This document shows positions 24,349-31,463 of a stretch of 64,000 nucleotides of DNA, one piece after another. The translations under genes and the position numbers were made by a program. The stretch is taken from positions 930,001 to 994,000 of the forward strand of contig OY970283.1 of NCBI GenBank assembly GCA_963715995.1, in the 5' to 3' direction. The DNA is from DATBDN01 sp963715995 (GTDB lineage: Bacteria > Actinomycetota > Thermoleophilia > Solirubrobacterales > Thermoleophilaceae). Each line of letters starts with the position of its first letter. Positions within the stretch are counted from its first letter, which is position 1. The notes under the pieces were generated by a model that was not told the origin of the DNA, did no database searches, and saw only the letters and a list, made by a program, of their open reading frames with translations.

Positions 24349-25185
24349 ATGCGCGCTGCGGCCGTCCAGCTCAACTCGAATGAAGACAAGGAGCGGAACC
24401 TCGGGACCGCGAACGATCTGACCCGCGCCGCTGCTGCGGACGGGGCAGACCTGATCGTGCTGCCCGAGAAGTTCAACGTCCTTGGCACGCACGAGCACTA
24501 CCTCGAAGGGGCTGAGACCCTCGACGGGCCGACGATCAGCTGGGCCCGCGACGTCGCGCGCGAGCTCGGCATCGACCTCGTGGCCGGCTCGATCGTCGAG
24601 CGCCGCGACGGTCACGAGAAGCTCTCGAACACCTGCGTGCACGTCACGCCGGATGGCGACATCCATGCGGTCTACCGCAAGATCCACATGTTCGACGTGG
24701 TGGTCGGCGACATCGAGTACCGGGAGTCTGCTTCGGAGGAGCCCGGCGAAGAGATCGTGCTCTCCGAGCTCGGCGACGGCGAGCCGCTCGGGCTGACCGT
24801 CTGTTACGACCTGCGCTTCCCCGAGCTGTTCCGCATCCTCGCGGTCCGGGGCGCCACCGTCATCACCCTTCCCGCCGCTTTCACGAAGATCACCGGCCAG
24901 GCTCACTGGGAGATCCTGATCCGCGCCCGCGCGATCGAGAACCAGGTCTTCATGGTGGCCGCCGGCCAGGTGGGCATGCACCCCGAGGGCAAGGAGAGCT
25001 TCGGCAACTCGATGATCGCCGACCCCTGGGGCGAGATCCTCGCGCGCGTCGACGGTGACGAGCCGGGCTACTGCGTGGCCGACCTCGACTTCGACCGCCA
25101 GCAGGAGGTGCGCGAGAAGATCCCGAGCCTTGCCAACCGCCAGGCTTCGGCGTACGTCTGGCCCGAGACGGCGGTGGCACGATGA
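24349..25185 (+). CDS. nitrilase-family carbon-nitrogen hydrolase
   Basis: 278 residues from ATG 24349, preceded by the purine-rich GGGGAGGGGAG. The catalytic triad is visible: Glu in VLPEKFNV, Lys in YRKIHMFD and Cys in VCYDLRFPE. The length, the HMFDV region and ANRQASAYVW ending match the Nit1/Nit2-like branch, which hydrolyses amides such as deaminated glutathione or alpha-ketoglutaramate-type compounds. Exact substrate unknown. It overlaps the TetR gene by ATGA. Confidence 0.93.
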   Translation: MRAAAVQLNSNEDKERNLGTANDLTRAAAADGADLIVLPEKFNVLGTHEHYLEGAETLDGPTISWARDVARELGIDLVAGSIVERRDGHEKLSNTCVHVTPDGDIHAVYRKIHMFDVVVGDIEYRESASEEPGEEIVLSELGDGEPLGLTVCYDLRFPELFRILAVRGATVITLPAAFTKITGQAHWEILIRARAIENQVFMVAAGQVGMHPEGKESFGNSMIADPWGEILARVDGDEPGYCVADLDFDRQQEVREKIPSLANRQASAYVWPETAVAR

Positions 25186-25826
25186 GCGCCGCAAGCTCGC
25201 GCGCCGCCGCCGCCGCGGACAAGCGCCGCCAGATCCTGGACGCCGCGATCCGCGTCTTCGCGACGCGGGGCTTCCACGCCTGCCGCGTCTCGGACGTGGC
25301 CGACGAGGCGGGCGTTGCCTACGGCCTCGTCTACCACTACTTCGACTCGAAGGAAGAGATCCTCTCGACGCTGTTCGCCGAGCGCTGGCAGATCATGCTC
25401 GACGCGATCGCCGAGATCGACCGCCGCCCCGACACCGCGGCGCGTGAGAAGCTCTACCTGGTCGCCAGCTTCATCGTCGACTCGTACCGTCACGAGCCCG
25501 ACCTGATGAAGGTGATCATCGTCGAGGTCACCCGCGCCGCCAACTCGTTCGGGCGCGCCCACCTGGACAAGATCCGCGAGGCGTACCAGATGATCGGCCT
25601 GATCGTGGAGCGTGCCCAGCAGGACGGCGTGTTCAAGCAGGACATCTCGTCCGATTTCGCCGCCTTGATGTTCTACGGCGCGATCGAGCAGCTGCTGTCC
25701 GGGTGGATCTTCGACCTGATCCCCGCGAGCGAGGACGACTTCGAGCAGGCCAAGTCGCTGGTGGTCGAGGCCATCTGCGGCGGGCTCGAGGTTCCGAGCG
25801 GCCAGGCCGCGGCGGTCTCCGGTTAG
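25182..25826 (+). CDS. TetR family transcriptional regulator
   Basis: 214 residues. HTH at residues 14-60: KRRQILDAAIRVFATRGFH, VSDVADEAGVAYGLVYHYF and SKEEILSTL. The ligand domain has IVEVTRAANSFGRAH and a helix ending WIFDLIPASED, similar to FadR-type TetR regulators of fatty acid genes. Translationally coupled to the nitrilase gene. It probably represses this unit through the GATTGAC palindrome at 24303-24318; that is inference from position and symmetry. Confidence 0.93.
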   Translation: MSAASSRAAAAADKRRQILDAAIRVFATRGFHACRVSDVADEAGVAYGLVYHYFDSKEEILSTLFAERWQIMLDAIAEIDRRPDTAAREKLYLVASFIVDSYRHEPDLMKVIIVEVTRAANSFGRAHLDKIREAYQMIGLIVERAQQDGVFKQDISSDFAALMFYGAIEQLLSGWIFDLIPASEDDFEQAKSLVVEAICGGLEVPSGQAAAVSG

Positions 25827-25839
25827 AGTGCCCGCGCTG

Positions 25840-25974
25840 ATGCAGAACGAGCTCGTCAAGCGCCTCGCATGGAGCGGCCTCCTGGCCGGCCTGGGCGCCC
25901 TGGCGACGATCGCGACCACGCGCATAGCTGCCGCGATCTGGGTAAGGATCTTCGACGAGGACCCACCAGAGTGA
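25840..25974 (+). CDS. tiny membrane protein, DUF4235-like
   Basis: 44 residues from ATG 25840: NELVKRLAWSGLLAGLG, one helix through LATIATTRIAAAIWVRI and an acidic-proline end DEDPPE. A Lys/Arg start, single helix, Trp and Pro-rich end recall DUF4235 proteins. Its stop overlaps the next start (TGATG). It opens a run of four small genes that are coupled to each other. Confidence 0.65.
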   Translation: MQNELVKRLAWSGLLAGLGALATIATTRIAAAIWVRIFDEDPPE

Positions 25975-26168
25975 TGGAAGCCGCAGACTTCGACACGAGC
26001 GAGCAGGCGAGCACCAACGGCGTAGGCGCCGAGCAGTCGCCGTGGGATGCGCACGAGGCCGCTGCCGCGCCCGTCGGGCGGCCCGAGATCCCTGTGATCG
26101 GCGCGTTCGTTGGCGGCTTCGTGCTCGCGAAGGTGCTGAAGGCGCTTGGAGGCGGGGATGACGACTAG
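25974..26168 (+). CDS. small membrane-associated protein of unknown function
   Basis: 64 residues from ATG 25974. An acidic, low-complexity N-terminus (MEAADFDTSEQAS...) is followed by GRPEIPVIGAFVGGFVLAKV, a short hydrophobic helix, and an Asp-rich end. Coupled to genes on both sides: TGATG with the DUF4235-like gene and an 11-base overlap with the holin-like gene. It has no family that I recognise. The conserved arrangement with envelope-stress proteins suggests a membrane role. Confidence 0.65.
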   Translation: MEAADFDTSEQASTNGVGAEQSPWDAHEAAAAPVGRPEIPVIGAFVGGFVLAKVLKALGGGDDD

Positions 26169-26568
26169 CCAGAACGGTGCCGACAAGTCACTCGGCGACG
26201 TGGTCGGCGACGTCTCGACCAAGGCGTCGCTGCTCATCCGCGAGGAGATCGAGCTCGCCAAGACCGAGATCGCCGAGAAGGCGAAGTCGATCGCGAAGGG
26301 CAGTGCCGTGGCCATCGGCGCCGGCATCATGGCCGTGTTCGCGCTGATCTACTTCTTCGAGGCGCTCGCCTGGTTCTTCAACGACCTCTTCGACGTCGGC
26401 TCGAAGCTGTGGATCGGCTTCCTGATCGTCTTCGGGATCCTGATCGCGCTGGCAGGCCTCGGCGGCTTCCTCGGCCTGCGCTGGATCAAGAAGGGCTCCC
26501 CGCCGACGCCCGACCAGGCGATCGAGGAAGCCAAGATCACCCGCACCCAGCTGATGGAGCATTCCTGA
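26158..26568 (+). CDS. phage holin family (superfamily III, DUF1469-like) membrane protein
   Basis: 136 residues from ATG 26158. An amphipathic N-terminal part (VVGDVSTKASLLIREEIELAK, TEIAEKAKSIAKG) is followed by two membrane helices (AIGAGIMAVFALIYFFEALA and LWIGFLIVFGILIALAGLGG) and the GLRWIKKG-type loop with the acidic-Lys C-terminus. This is the actinobacterial Phage_holin_3_6 type. Despite its name it is not tied to a prophage; members are chromosomal envelope proteins. No phage genes are nearby. Confidence 0.88.
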   Translation: MTTSQNGADKSLGDVVGDVSTKASLLIREEIELAKTEIAEKAKSIAKGSAVAIGAGIMAVFALIYFFEALAWFFNDLFDVGSKLWIGFLIVFGILIALAGLGGFLGLRWIKKGSPPTPDQAIEEAKITRTQLMEHS

Positions 26569-26786
26569 TGCCCGGGCGCTCGTCAGCGGAGATCCGCGCC
26601 TCGATCCAGGAGACGCGCCGCGAGCTTACGTACTCGGTCAACGACCTTCAATCGAAGGTCAAGGAGCTCACGAACTGGCGCGCCAAGCTGGCTGCGAACC
26701 AGCAGACGGCGATCGTGGGCGCAGCGGTTGCCGGCTTCGTGATCGGCGGCGGCATCGCCGCCACCTTCGGTCTCTTCCGCCGCTAG
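26568..26786 (+). CDS. DUF3618 family protein
   Basis: 72 residues from ATG 26568, sharing its A with the previous TGA. It starts SSAEIRASIQETRRELTYSV, the signature of DUF3618, followed by a coiled-coil-like NDLQSKVKELTNWRAKLA and one C-terminal membrane helix IVGAAVAGFVIGGGIAATFG. DUF3618 and the holin-like family are habitually adjacent in actinobacteria. The exact function is unknown; membrane remodelling under stress is only a guess. Confidence 0.88.
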   Translation: MPGRSSAEIRASIQETRRELTYSVNDLQSKVKELTNWRAKLAANQQTAIVGAAVAGFVIGGGIAATFGLFRR

Positions 26787-26805
26787 CGACCATACGCTCC
26801 GCGAG

Positions 26806-27870
26806 GTGACGAACCGGACCGTCGTCCGAGTCATCCTCGTTGCAATCGCGGTTGTCGCGGCGCTCTACTTCCTGTACCTGGTGCGCAGCGTCCTCGGCAT
26901 GCTGTTCATCGCGGTGTTCCTGGCCATCGCGCTCGGCCCGGTCGTCGAGTTCTTCGTGCGCCGCAAGGTCAAGCGCGGGCTGGCAATCCTCCTCACCTAC
27001 ATCCTGCTGCTGGCCACGGTCTTCGGGCTGGGACTGCTCGTGGTGCCGCCGATCGTGAGCGGGGTCAACAAGTTCGTGGACCACGTGCCGACCTACGTGA
27101 GCGACCTGCGCCACTCGCACACGTTCCGCAAGTACGACGACAAGTACAAGATCACGCCGAAGCTCCAGGAGCAGGCGAAGAAGCTGCCGACGCATCTGAC
27201 CGACGCCGCGAGCGGCCTGCGCACCGTGACCGTCGGCGTGTTCGGGGCGATCATCCAGCTGGTCACGATCCTCGTGATGACGTTCTTCCTGCTGGCCGAC
27301 GGCAGGCGAATGCTCGCGTTCGCATTCAGGGAGCTCGGGCCAGAGCGCGGGGAGCGCCTGAGCCGCGTCGCCGAGGACGTCTACAAGGCTGTCGGCGGCT
27401 ACGTGGCGGGCAACCTGCTCATCTCCGTGATCGCGGGCCTGACGTCCTACTTCGTCATGCTCGCGCTCGGCATCCCGTTCGCGGTGCCGCTGGCGGTGCT
27501 GGTTGCGTTCTTCGACCTGATCCCGCTTGTCGGCTCCACGATCGCGGGGGCGATCATCGCGATCGTCGCGGCGATCGTCGGGTTCCCGGGCAAGCTGATT
27601 GCCTGGGTCGTCTTCCTGATCGTCTACCAGCAGATCGAGAACAACGTGATCCAGCCGGTCGTCTACAGGCGCACGGTCGCGATCCATCCGCTGATCGTGA
27701 TCGTGGCGGTGCTCGCCGGCGGGTCGCTGCTCGGTGTACTCGGCGCGCTGCTTGCAATCCCGATCGCGGCCACGGTTCAGATCGTGGTCAAGGAATGGTG
27801 GCTCTGGCGCCGGGCGCGACTGCTGCCCGACGACGTTCCGCAGTCGGTGATCGCGCCCGAAGGCGCCTGA
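26806..27870 (+). CDS. AI-2E family (YdiK/PerM) transporter
   Basis: 354 residues from GTG 26806. About seven to eight hydrophobic helices: AALYFLYLVRSVLGMLFIAVF near the N-terminus, LAILLTYILLLATVFGLG, then the large cytosolic or periplasmic loop with KYKITPKLQEQAKKLPTHL and the second half with FAVPLAVLVAFFDLIPLVGS, IVYQQIENNVIQPVVYRR (the family signature) and VLAGGSLLGVLGALLAIP. The family includes quorum-signal exporters and ion antiporters. The substrate cannot be assigned. Confidence 0.93.
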   Translation: MTNRTVVRVILVAIAVVAALYFLYLVRSVLGMLFIAVFLAIALGPVVEFFVRRKVKRGLAILLTYILLLATVFGLGLLVVPPIVSGVNKFVDHVPTYVSDLRHSHTFRKYDDKYKITPKLQEQAKKLPTHLTDAASGLRTVTVGVFGAIIQLVTILVMTFFLLADGRRMLAFAFRELGPERGERLSRVAEDVYKAVGGYVAGNLLISVIAGLTSYFVMLALGIPFAVPLAVLVAFFDLIPLVGSTIAGAIIAIVAAIVGFPGKLIAWVVFLIVYQQIENNVIQPVVYRRTVAIHPLIVIVAVLAGGSLLGVLGALLAIPIAATVQIVVKEWWLWRRARLLPDDVPQSVIAPEGA

Positions 27871-27872
27871 GC

Positions 27873-28730
27873 TCAGGTGAGCAGGCGGGCCGGCAGCGCG
27901 CCGAGCCCGACGAGGCCCGGCCCGGTGTGGGCTCCCACCACCGCGCCGATCTCGGAGACGAAAACCGGGTCGGTCTCGAAGACCTCGCACGCGCGCTCGA
28001 CCAGCCGCTGTGCCGCCTCGGGCGAGCGCACGTGCTGGACCATCCAGGCGTCGGCGCCTGAGGCGTGGCGCTGGTGGGCGTAGTCGAGCAGCCGCTCGAA
28101 GGCGCGCTCGGAGTTGCGCACCCGCTCGACCGGCATCATCTGCCCGTCTTCGATCGTCAGGATCGGCTTCACCCGCAGCGTCGAGCCGATCCACGCGCTC
28201 GCCGCCCCGATGCGCCCGCTGCGACGCAGGAACTCGAGCGTGTCGATGGCGAACCACATCTTCACCTCGGCGCGCGCCTCCTCGGCCGTCTCGACCACGC
28301 GCTCCGCGCTCTCGCCGCTCGCAGCCCGCCGCGCCGCAGCCAGCGCGATCAGGCCGAGCCCGCCGCCGGCGCTCTGTGAGTCGACCACCGTGATCCGCTC
28401 GGAAGCGCCGAGCTGCTCGACCGCTTCGAGCGCGGCGGCAACGGTGCGCGAGAGCTGGCCCGAGCTGTGCACCGACACGATTGCGTCCGAGTTTCCGAGC
28501 AGCCCGGAGTAGGCGGCGTGGAAATCCTCGACCGTCGGGTGCGAGGTTCGCGGCAGCTCCTCGGCCGCGCGCATCTCGTCGAAGAACACGTCGAGGTCGA
28601 CCTCGTCCTCGTGCACGCGGTGGCCGTCGGCGTACAGCAGATACTGCTGAAGCATGGTGAGCCCGTTCGCGTCGGCGAGGCCGGCGGGAAGGTAAGCATT
28701 CGAGTCCGAGACCACGGCCACTCCCGCCAC
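27873..28730 (-). CDS. DegV family fatty-acid-binding protein
   Basis: About 285 residues from GTG 28730 (28721 possible); the longer frame to 28775 would overlap the divergent patatin gene. DegV/FakB features: VVSDSNAYLPAGLA (phosphate-facing Ser/Asp), LPRTSHPTVEDFHAAY (TSxP motif), IVSVHSSGQLSRT, VVDSQSAGGGLGL, LEFLRRSGRIGAASAW and VKPILTIEDGQMMPVER. DegV proteins bind a fatty acid and present it to a FakA-type kinase. No fakA is present in this window. It is divergent from the patatin phospholipase gene, so lipid turnover is a common theme. Confidence 0.92.
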   Translation of the reverse strand: MAGVAVVSDSNAYLPAGLADANGLTMLQQYLLYADGHRVHEDEVDLDVFFDEMRAAEELPRTSHPTVEDFHAAYSGLLGNSDAIVSVHSSGQLSRTVAAALEAVEQLGASERITVVDSQSAGGGLGLIALAAARRAASGESAERVVETAEEARAEVKMWFAIDTLEFLRRSGRIGAASAWIGSTLRVKPILTIEDGQMMPVERVRNSERAFERLLDYAHQRHASGADAWMVQHVRSPEAAQRLVERACEVFETDPVFVSEIGAVVGAHTGPGLVGLGALPARLLT

Positions 28731-28756
28731 GGCGCGGCACACTACCCTGCGCGTTC

Positions 28757-29641
28757 GTGCCCGGTAAGACTGCATTCATCCTCGCGGGAGGCGCTTCGCG
28801 CGGCGCGTACCAAGCCGGGTGCCTGAAGCGACTCGAAGAGGAGGGCATCGTCCCGGATCTGGTCATCGGGTCCTCCATCGGGGTGTGCAACTCGCTTGTC
28901 TACCTCTCCGGCGGGGCCGAGGCGCTGTGGTCTTTCTGGAGCCGCGCGGTGTCGCTGCCGAGGGTTTTCAGCCCGTCCCTGCGGCACAACCCGCTGGTCG
29001 GCAACTCGCTGTTCTCGATGGACGCGCTCGCGGCGATGGTGGAGAAGGAGGTCGACCTCGAGGCGTGCTTCAACTCCGAGGTCGAGCTCACCTTCGTGGT
29101 CGCCAACCTCTCGGCCGGCCGTGAGGAGATGCGCGGCAATCGCACCGAGCCGGACATAGAGCGCTTCCGCACGGTCACGCGCATGGGCTACTCGATCCCG
29201 ATCCTGCACCCGCTCGTGGAGCTCGACGGTGACATGTACGCGGACGGCGGCTTTCTGTGGAACGTGCCGTTCGAGTACGCCGAGGACTGGGGCGCCGACG
29301 ACGTCTACATCCTCTCGGTGATCCCCTCGGAGCTGCCGCGCGCGGAGTCGCTGCGCTTCGTCCCGCAGGTGGCGCAGCGCATGTACGACGTCTTCTGGCG
29401 CACTTTCGGTAACTCGTCATACCTGGAGAAGCGGCTCGAGGAGGGCCGCTACCACGGCATGCGCGTGACGATCCTCGAGCCAAGCCCGCGTGCCGGGATG
29501 TTCGACCCGATCGGGATGCTCAACGCGCACCCAGGCAAGTCGAAGCGCTTCCTGCTCGAGGGCTATCGCGACACAGATCGCGCGCTGCGCTCGCGCGAGC
29601 CGCCGCGCAGCGGGCGCGTCAAGGGCGCCGAGCCGTCGTGA
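28757..29641 (+). CDS. patatin-like phospholipase
   Basis: 294 residues from GTG 28757. Catalytic dyad: nucleophile Ser in VIGSSIGVCN (GxSxG) and Asp in YADGGFLWNVP (DG[GA]). The oxyanion-hole motif is LAGGASRGAYQAG. The rest contains EVELTFVVANLSAG and VFWRTFGNSSYLEKR. No signal peptide, so cytosolic or membrane-surface. It probably hydrolyses glycerophospholipid or other acyl esters. It ends in a GTGA overlap with the GST-like gene. Confidence 0.94.
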   Translation: MPGKTAFILAGGASRGAYQAGCLKRLEEEGIVPDLVIGSSIGVCNSLVYLSGGAEALWSFWSRAVSLPRVFSPSLRHNPLVGNSLFSMDALAAMVEKEVDLEACFNSEVELTFVVANLSAGREEMRGNRTEPDIERFRTVTRMGYSIPILHPLVELDGDMYADGGFLWNVPFEYAEDWGADDVYILSVIPSELPRAESLRFVPQVAQRMYDVFWRTFGNSSYLEKRLEEGRYHGMRVTILEPSPRAGMFDPIGMLNAHPGKSKRFLLEGYRDTDRALRSREPPRSGRVKGAEPS

Positions 29642-29883
29642 TCCTGTACCGCTGCCGCACGCCGACGAACTGGCTCTGCCGCTGCGGCACCGTCGCCCGG
29701 CGGCTGAAGAAGGGCGGCTACGAGTTCGAGCAGGTGCGGGTGCCTCAGCGACGCGGGCAGCGCGTGGAGATCCACGACCTGACCGGCCAGGACTGGGTAC
29801 CTGTGCTGATCGACGGTGAGGAAGTCATCTGGGACTCCCACCGCATCCTCGACTACCTCGAATCGAGGACGAACACAACATAA
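29638..29883 (+). CDS. GST N-terminal/glutaredoxin-like thioredoxin-fold protein
   Basis: 81 residues from GTG 29638 (GTGA overlap). The thioredoxin-fold pattern is ILYRCRTPTNWLCRCG, VARRLKKGGYEFEQVRV, DWVPVLIDGEEVIWDSH and ILDYLESR, resembling the N-terminal domain of glutathione S-transferases without the helical C-domain. The Cys pattern is CxxxxxxxCxC rather than CxxC. A thiol-linked partner of the patatin product is possible but speculative. It ends TAA inside a long palindromic terminator. Confidence 0.85.
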   Translation: MILYRCRTPTNWLCRCGTVARRLKKGGYEFEQVRVPQRRGQRVEIHDLTGQDWVPVLIDGEEVIWDSHRILDYLESRTNTT

Positions 29884-29911
29884 AGACGGAGCCTGGCCCC
29901 GTCTTTATGTT
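29877..29911. terminator. bidirectional palindromic terminator, copy 2
   Basis: 35-base near-perfect palindrome: AACATAAAGACGG (29877-29889) pairs with CCGTCTTTATGTT (29899-29911) around AGCCTGGCC. It ends in A/T-rich arms so each strand has a T-run after the GC stem. Both stop codons (TAA 29881-29883, and TAA 29905-29907 on the reverse strand) lie inside it. Core GGCCCCGTCTTTA is shared with 8224-8250. Confidence 0.85.
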
Positions 29912-30306
29912 TCCAGACGGTTCTCGAGCGCCATAGGCGCGGCCTGCTGCACCGAGGCTGTCTCCGGCTCGACGACCTCCGGCTGATCGACGCCGAGCAG
30001 GTCGGCCAGCTCGCCGGTCTCGTACATCTCCATGACGATGTCGCAGCCGCCCACCAGCTTGCCCTGCACGAACAGCTGCGGGATCGTGGGCCAGTCGGAG
30101 ATCGCCGAGAGCTCCTCGCGGATGCGCGGGTCGGGGAGGATGTCCATCGCGGCGTAGCGCACGCCGAGCTCGTTCAGCGCGCCCGAGGTCCGCATCGAGA
30201 AGCCGCAGCGCGGCGCGTCGGGCGTGCCCTTCATGAACAGCATCACCTCGTTGCCGGCGATCGCCTGCTCGAGGAAAGTGCGGATCTCGTCGTTGGTGGT
30301 GCTCAC
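29905..30306 (-). CDS. grxD: monothiol glutaredoxin, Grx4/GrxD family
   Basis: 133 residues from GTG 30306 (GTGA overlap with bolA). The [2Fe-2S]-ligating motif CGFS is in DAPRCGFSMRTSG near residue 35. Conserved WPTIPQLFV (cis-Pro) and GGCDIVMEM glutathione-binding sequences follow. The C-terminal ~25 residues, after LLGVDQPEVV, are a Glu/Ala-rich tail not usual for the family. Monothiol Grx pairs with BolA to hold and transfer Fe-S clusters; its co-translation with bolA strongly supports that partnership. Confidence 0.94.
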   Translation of the reverse strand: MSTTNDEIRTFLEQAIAGNEVMLFMKGTPDAPRCGFSMRTSGALNELGVRYAAMDILPDPRIREELSAISDWPTIPQLFVQGKLVGGCDIVMEMYETGELADLLGVDQPEVVEPETASVQQAAPMALENRLET

Positions 30307-30551
30307 TGGATGCCTCCCGGAATCGAAGTCTTGAGCGACAGCGCATGGATGGCGCCGCCGATCTCGTTGCCGAACACGTCGTAGACGAGCTTGTGCTGCT
30401 CGATGCGCGACAGGCCGTCGAAGCGCTCCGAGACCACCTCCGCGCGGAAGTGGTCGCCGCCGCCGTTCAGGTCCTCGACCATCACGTCGGCGCCGGGCAG
30501 GGCCTGCTCGATCCGTTCCTTGAGCTCGTCGGTAGTAGGCACGGTTTTCAT
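30303..30551 (-). CDS. bolA: BolA family protein
   Basis: 82 residues from ATG 30551. BolA fold: DELKERIEQALPGADVMVED, GGGDHFRAEVVSERFDG, SRIEQHKLVYDVFGN and IHALSLKTSIPGG, where the invariant C-terminal His and the earlier conserved DHF bind cluster with the Grx partner. It lacks the RVTxHH-type ending of some members but has the IHAL signature. First gene of a bolA-grxD pair. It is divergent from the A-type Fe-S carrier gene across 31 bases. Confidence 0.93.
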   Translation of the reverse strand: MKTVPTTDELKERIEQALPGADVMVEDLNGGGDHFRAEVVSERFDGLSRIEQHKLVYDVFGNEIGGAIHALSLKTSIPGGIQ

Positions 30552-30582
30552 GAGGGTAGCCGTGGCTATTATTCGACAGACG

Positions 30583-30930
30583 ATGGTCACGCTCACGTCG
30601 ATTGCAGCGGAGAAGGTGCGCGGGTTCCTCGAGGGCCAGCAGACCGCCGGACTGCGCGTGGGCGTTCGCGGCGGCGGCTGCTCGGGCTTCCAGTACGCGC
30701 TCGCGCTCGACGAGCCGAAGGCCGAGGACAAGATCTTCGACGTTGACGGCATCAAGATCATCGTCGACGAGGACAGCCTCCATTACGTGGACGGCTCCGA
30801 GGTCGACTTCACCGAGTCGCTCATGGGGAGCGGCTTCCAGGTGAACAACCCCAACGTCGTCGCCTCGTGTGGCTGCGGCTCGTCCTTCCGCATCGCGGAG
30901 GAAGAGCCGAGCTGCGGCTCAGCCGTCTAG
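30583..30930 (+). CDS. erpA: A-type iron-sulfur cluster carrier (ErpA/HesB family)
   Basis: 115 residues from ATG 30583. The three cluster-ligating cysteines are in RGGGCSGFQYAL and VASCGCGSSFRI (C-x-C near the C-terminus). Conserved VDEDSLHYVDGSEVDF and SGFQVNNPN complete the HesB pattern. A short acidic tail ends EEEPSCGSAV. It delivers Fe-S clusters to target enzymes and probably works with the divergent bolA-grxD. IscA is a close alternative; the symbol is by best resemblance. Transcription should be governed from the 31-base divergent region, which has an AT-rich GGCTATTATTCGACAG stretch. Confidence 0.93.
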   Translation: MVTLTSIAAEKVRGFLEGQQTAGLRVGVRGGGCSGFQYALALDEPKAEDKIFDVDGIKIIVDEDSLHYVDGSEVDFTESLMGSGFQVNNPNVVASCGCGSSFRIAEEEPSCGSAV

Positions 30931-30968
30931 CCGTCTAGCCGGCTCTCAGCTCGCGCTGGCGCTGCGGT

Positions 30969-31008
30969 GCGCAAACTGCCTCGGCCAAGGGGTCGCTGAT
31001 GTGGCGGA
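30969..31008 (+). repeat. GGCCAAGGGG dispersed repeat, copy B
   Basis: GCGCAAACTGCCTCGGCCAA then GGGGTCGCTGATGTGGCGG. It is preceded by CTGCGGT, matching the leader seen before copies D and E. Confidence 0.8.
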
Positions 31009-31042
31009 TTGGAGGGTCGCGGGGCGGTCCCTTGGGTCGGCT

Positions 31043-31081
31043 GTGCGACATAGACCACCTATGGGGTGGTCTATGTCGCAC
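31043..31081. terminator. perfect 17-bp hairpin
   Basis: GTGCGACATAGACCACC (31043-31059) and GGTGGTCTATGTCGCAC (31065-31081) are exact complements with a 5-base loop TATGG. It lies 113 bases after erpA. A terminator is possible, but with no T-tract and unusual perfection it might instead be a recombination or protein-binding site. Confidence 0.55.
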
Positions 31082-31170
31082 GGCTTCGCCGAGCGGAGCG
31101 TGCTCGCCGCGGGGCCGAGCGCGACGCGGCGGCCTGGATGCGGCGGTACCGCGCCGCGCGCGGACGGCCG

Positions 31171-31213
31171 CAGGCGCCAGTCCAACCACCCCTTGGCCGC
31201 CGCAGTTTGCGCC
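31171..31213 (-). repeat. GGCCAAGGGG dispersed repeat, copy C
   Basis: Reverse-strand copy: GCGCAAACTGCGGCGGCCAA then GGGGTGGTTGGACTGGCG. On that strand it is preceded by CTCTCCGCGGGCTTGC, also present before copy E at 48 kb. Confidence 0.8.
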
Positions 31214-31250
31214 CCGACGCGCCAAAGCAAGCCCGCGGAGAGCGCGGGCG

Positions 31251-31412
31251 GCGGAGACCACGCCCGCGGGGGCGGAGACCACAGCGCCCGCGGGGGCGGA
31301 GACCACAGCGCCCGCCGGGGCGGAGACCACAGCGCCCGCGGGGGCGGAGACCACAGCGCCCGCCGGGGCGGAGACCGCAGCGCCCGCGGGGGCGGAGACC
31401 GCAGCGCCCGCG
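31251..31412. repeat. 24-bp tandem repeat array
   Basis: Units starting GCGGAGACC at 31251, 31272, 31296, 31320, 31344, 31368 and 31392. The first unit is 21 bases, the rest 24. Alternating units differ at one base (CGCGGGGG or CGCCGGGG), so the array probably grew by doubling a 48-base pair. Because 24 is a multiple of three, all six frames stay open. Confidence 0.9.
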
Positions 31413-31463
31413 CACACGCCGCCGCCGCGGCCCGTGTGTGCGTCGCGGGACGAGATCAGCCGT

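Larger units (their letters stand above)
30931..31463. other. gene-free, repeat-rich intergenic region
   Basis: 533 bases between erpA and the M48 protease stop. It contains dispersed repeat copies B and C in inverted orientation about 160 bases apart, a perfect 17-bp hairpin between them and a 24-bp tandem array. Long frames across it on both strands are products of the tandem array, not genes. Confidence 0.8.

Noticed and set aside
26158..26568. Prophage remnant because of the holin-family name
   Set aside because: No other phage gene is nearby. The family is chromosomal in actinobacteria and is next to DUF3618 as usual.
31251..31412. CRISPR-like array
   Set aside because: The units are contiguous 24-base direct repeats with no unique spacers, and no cas gene is present.
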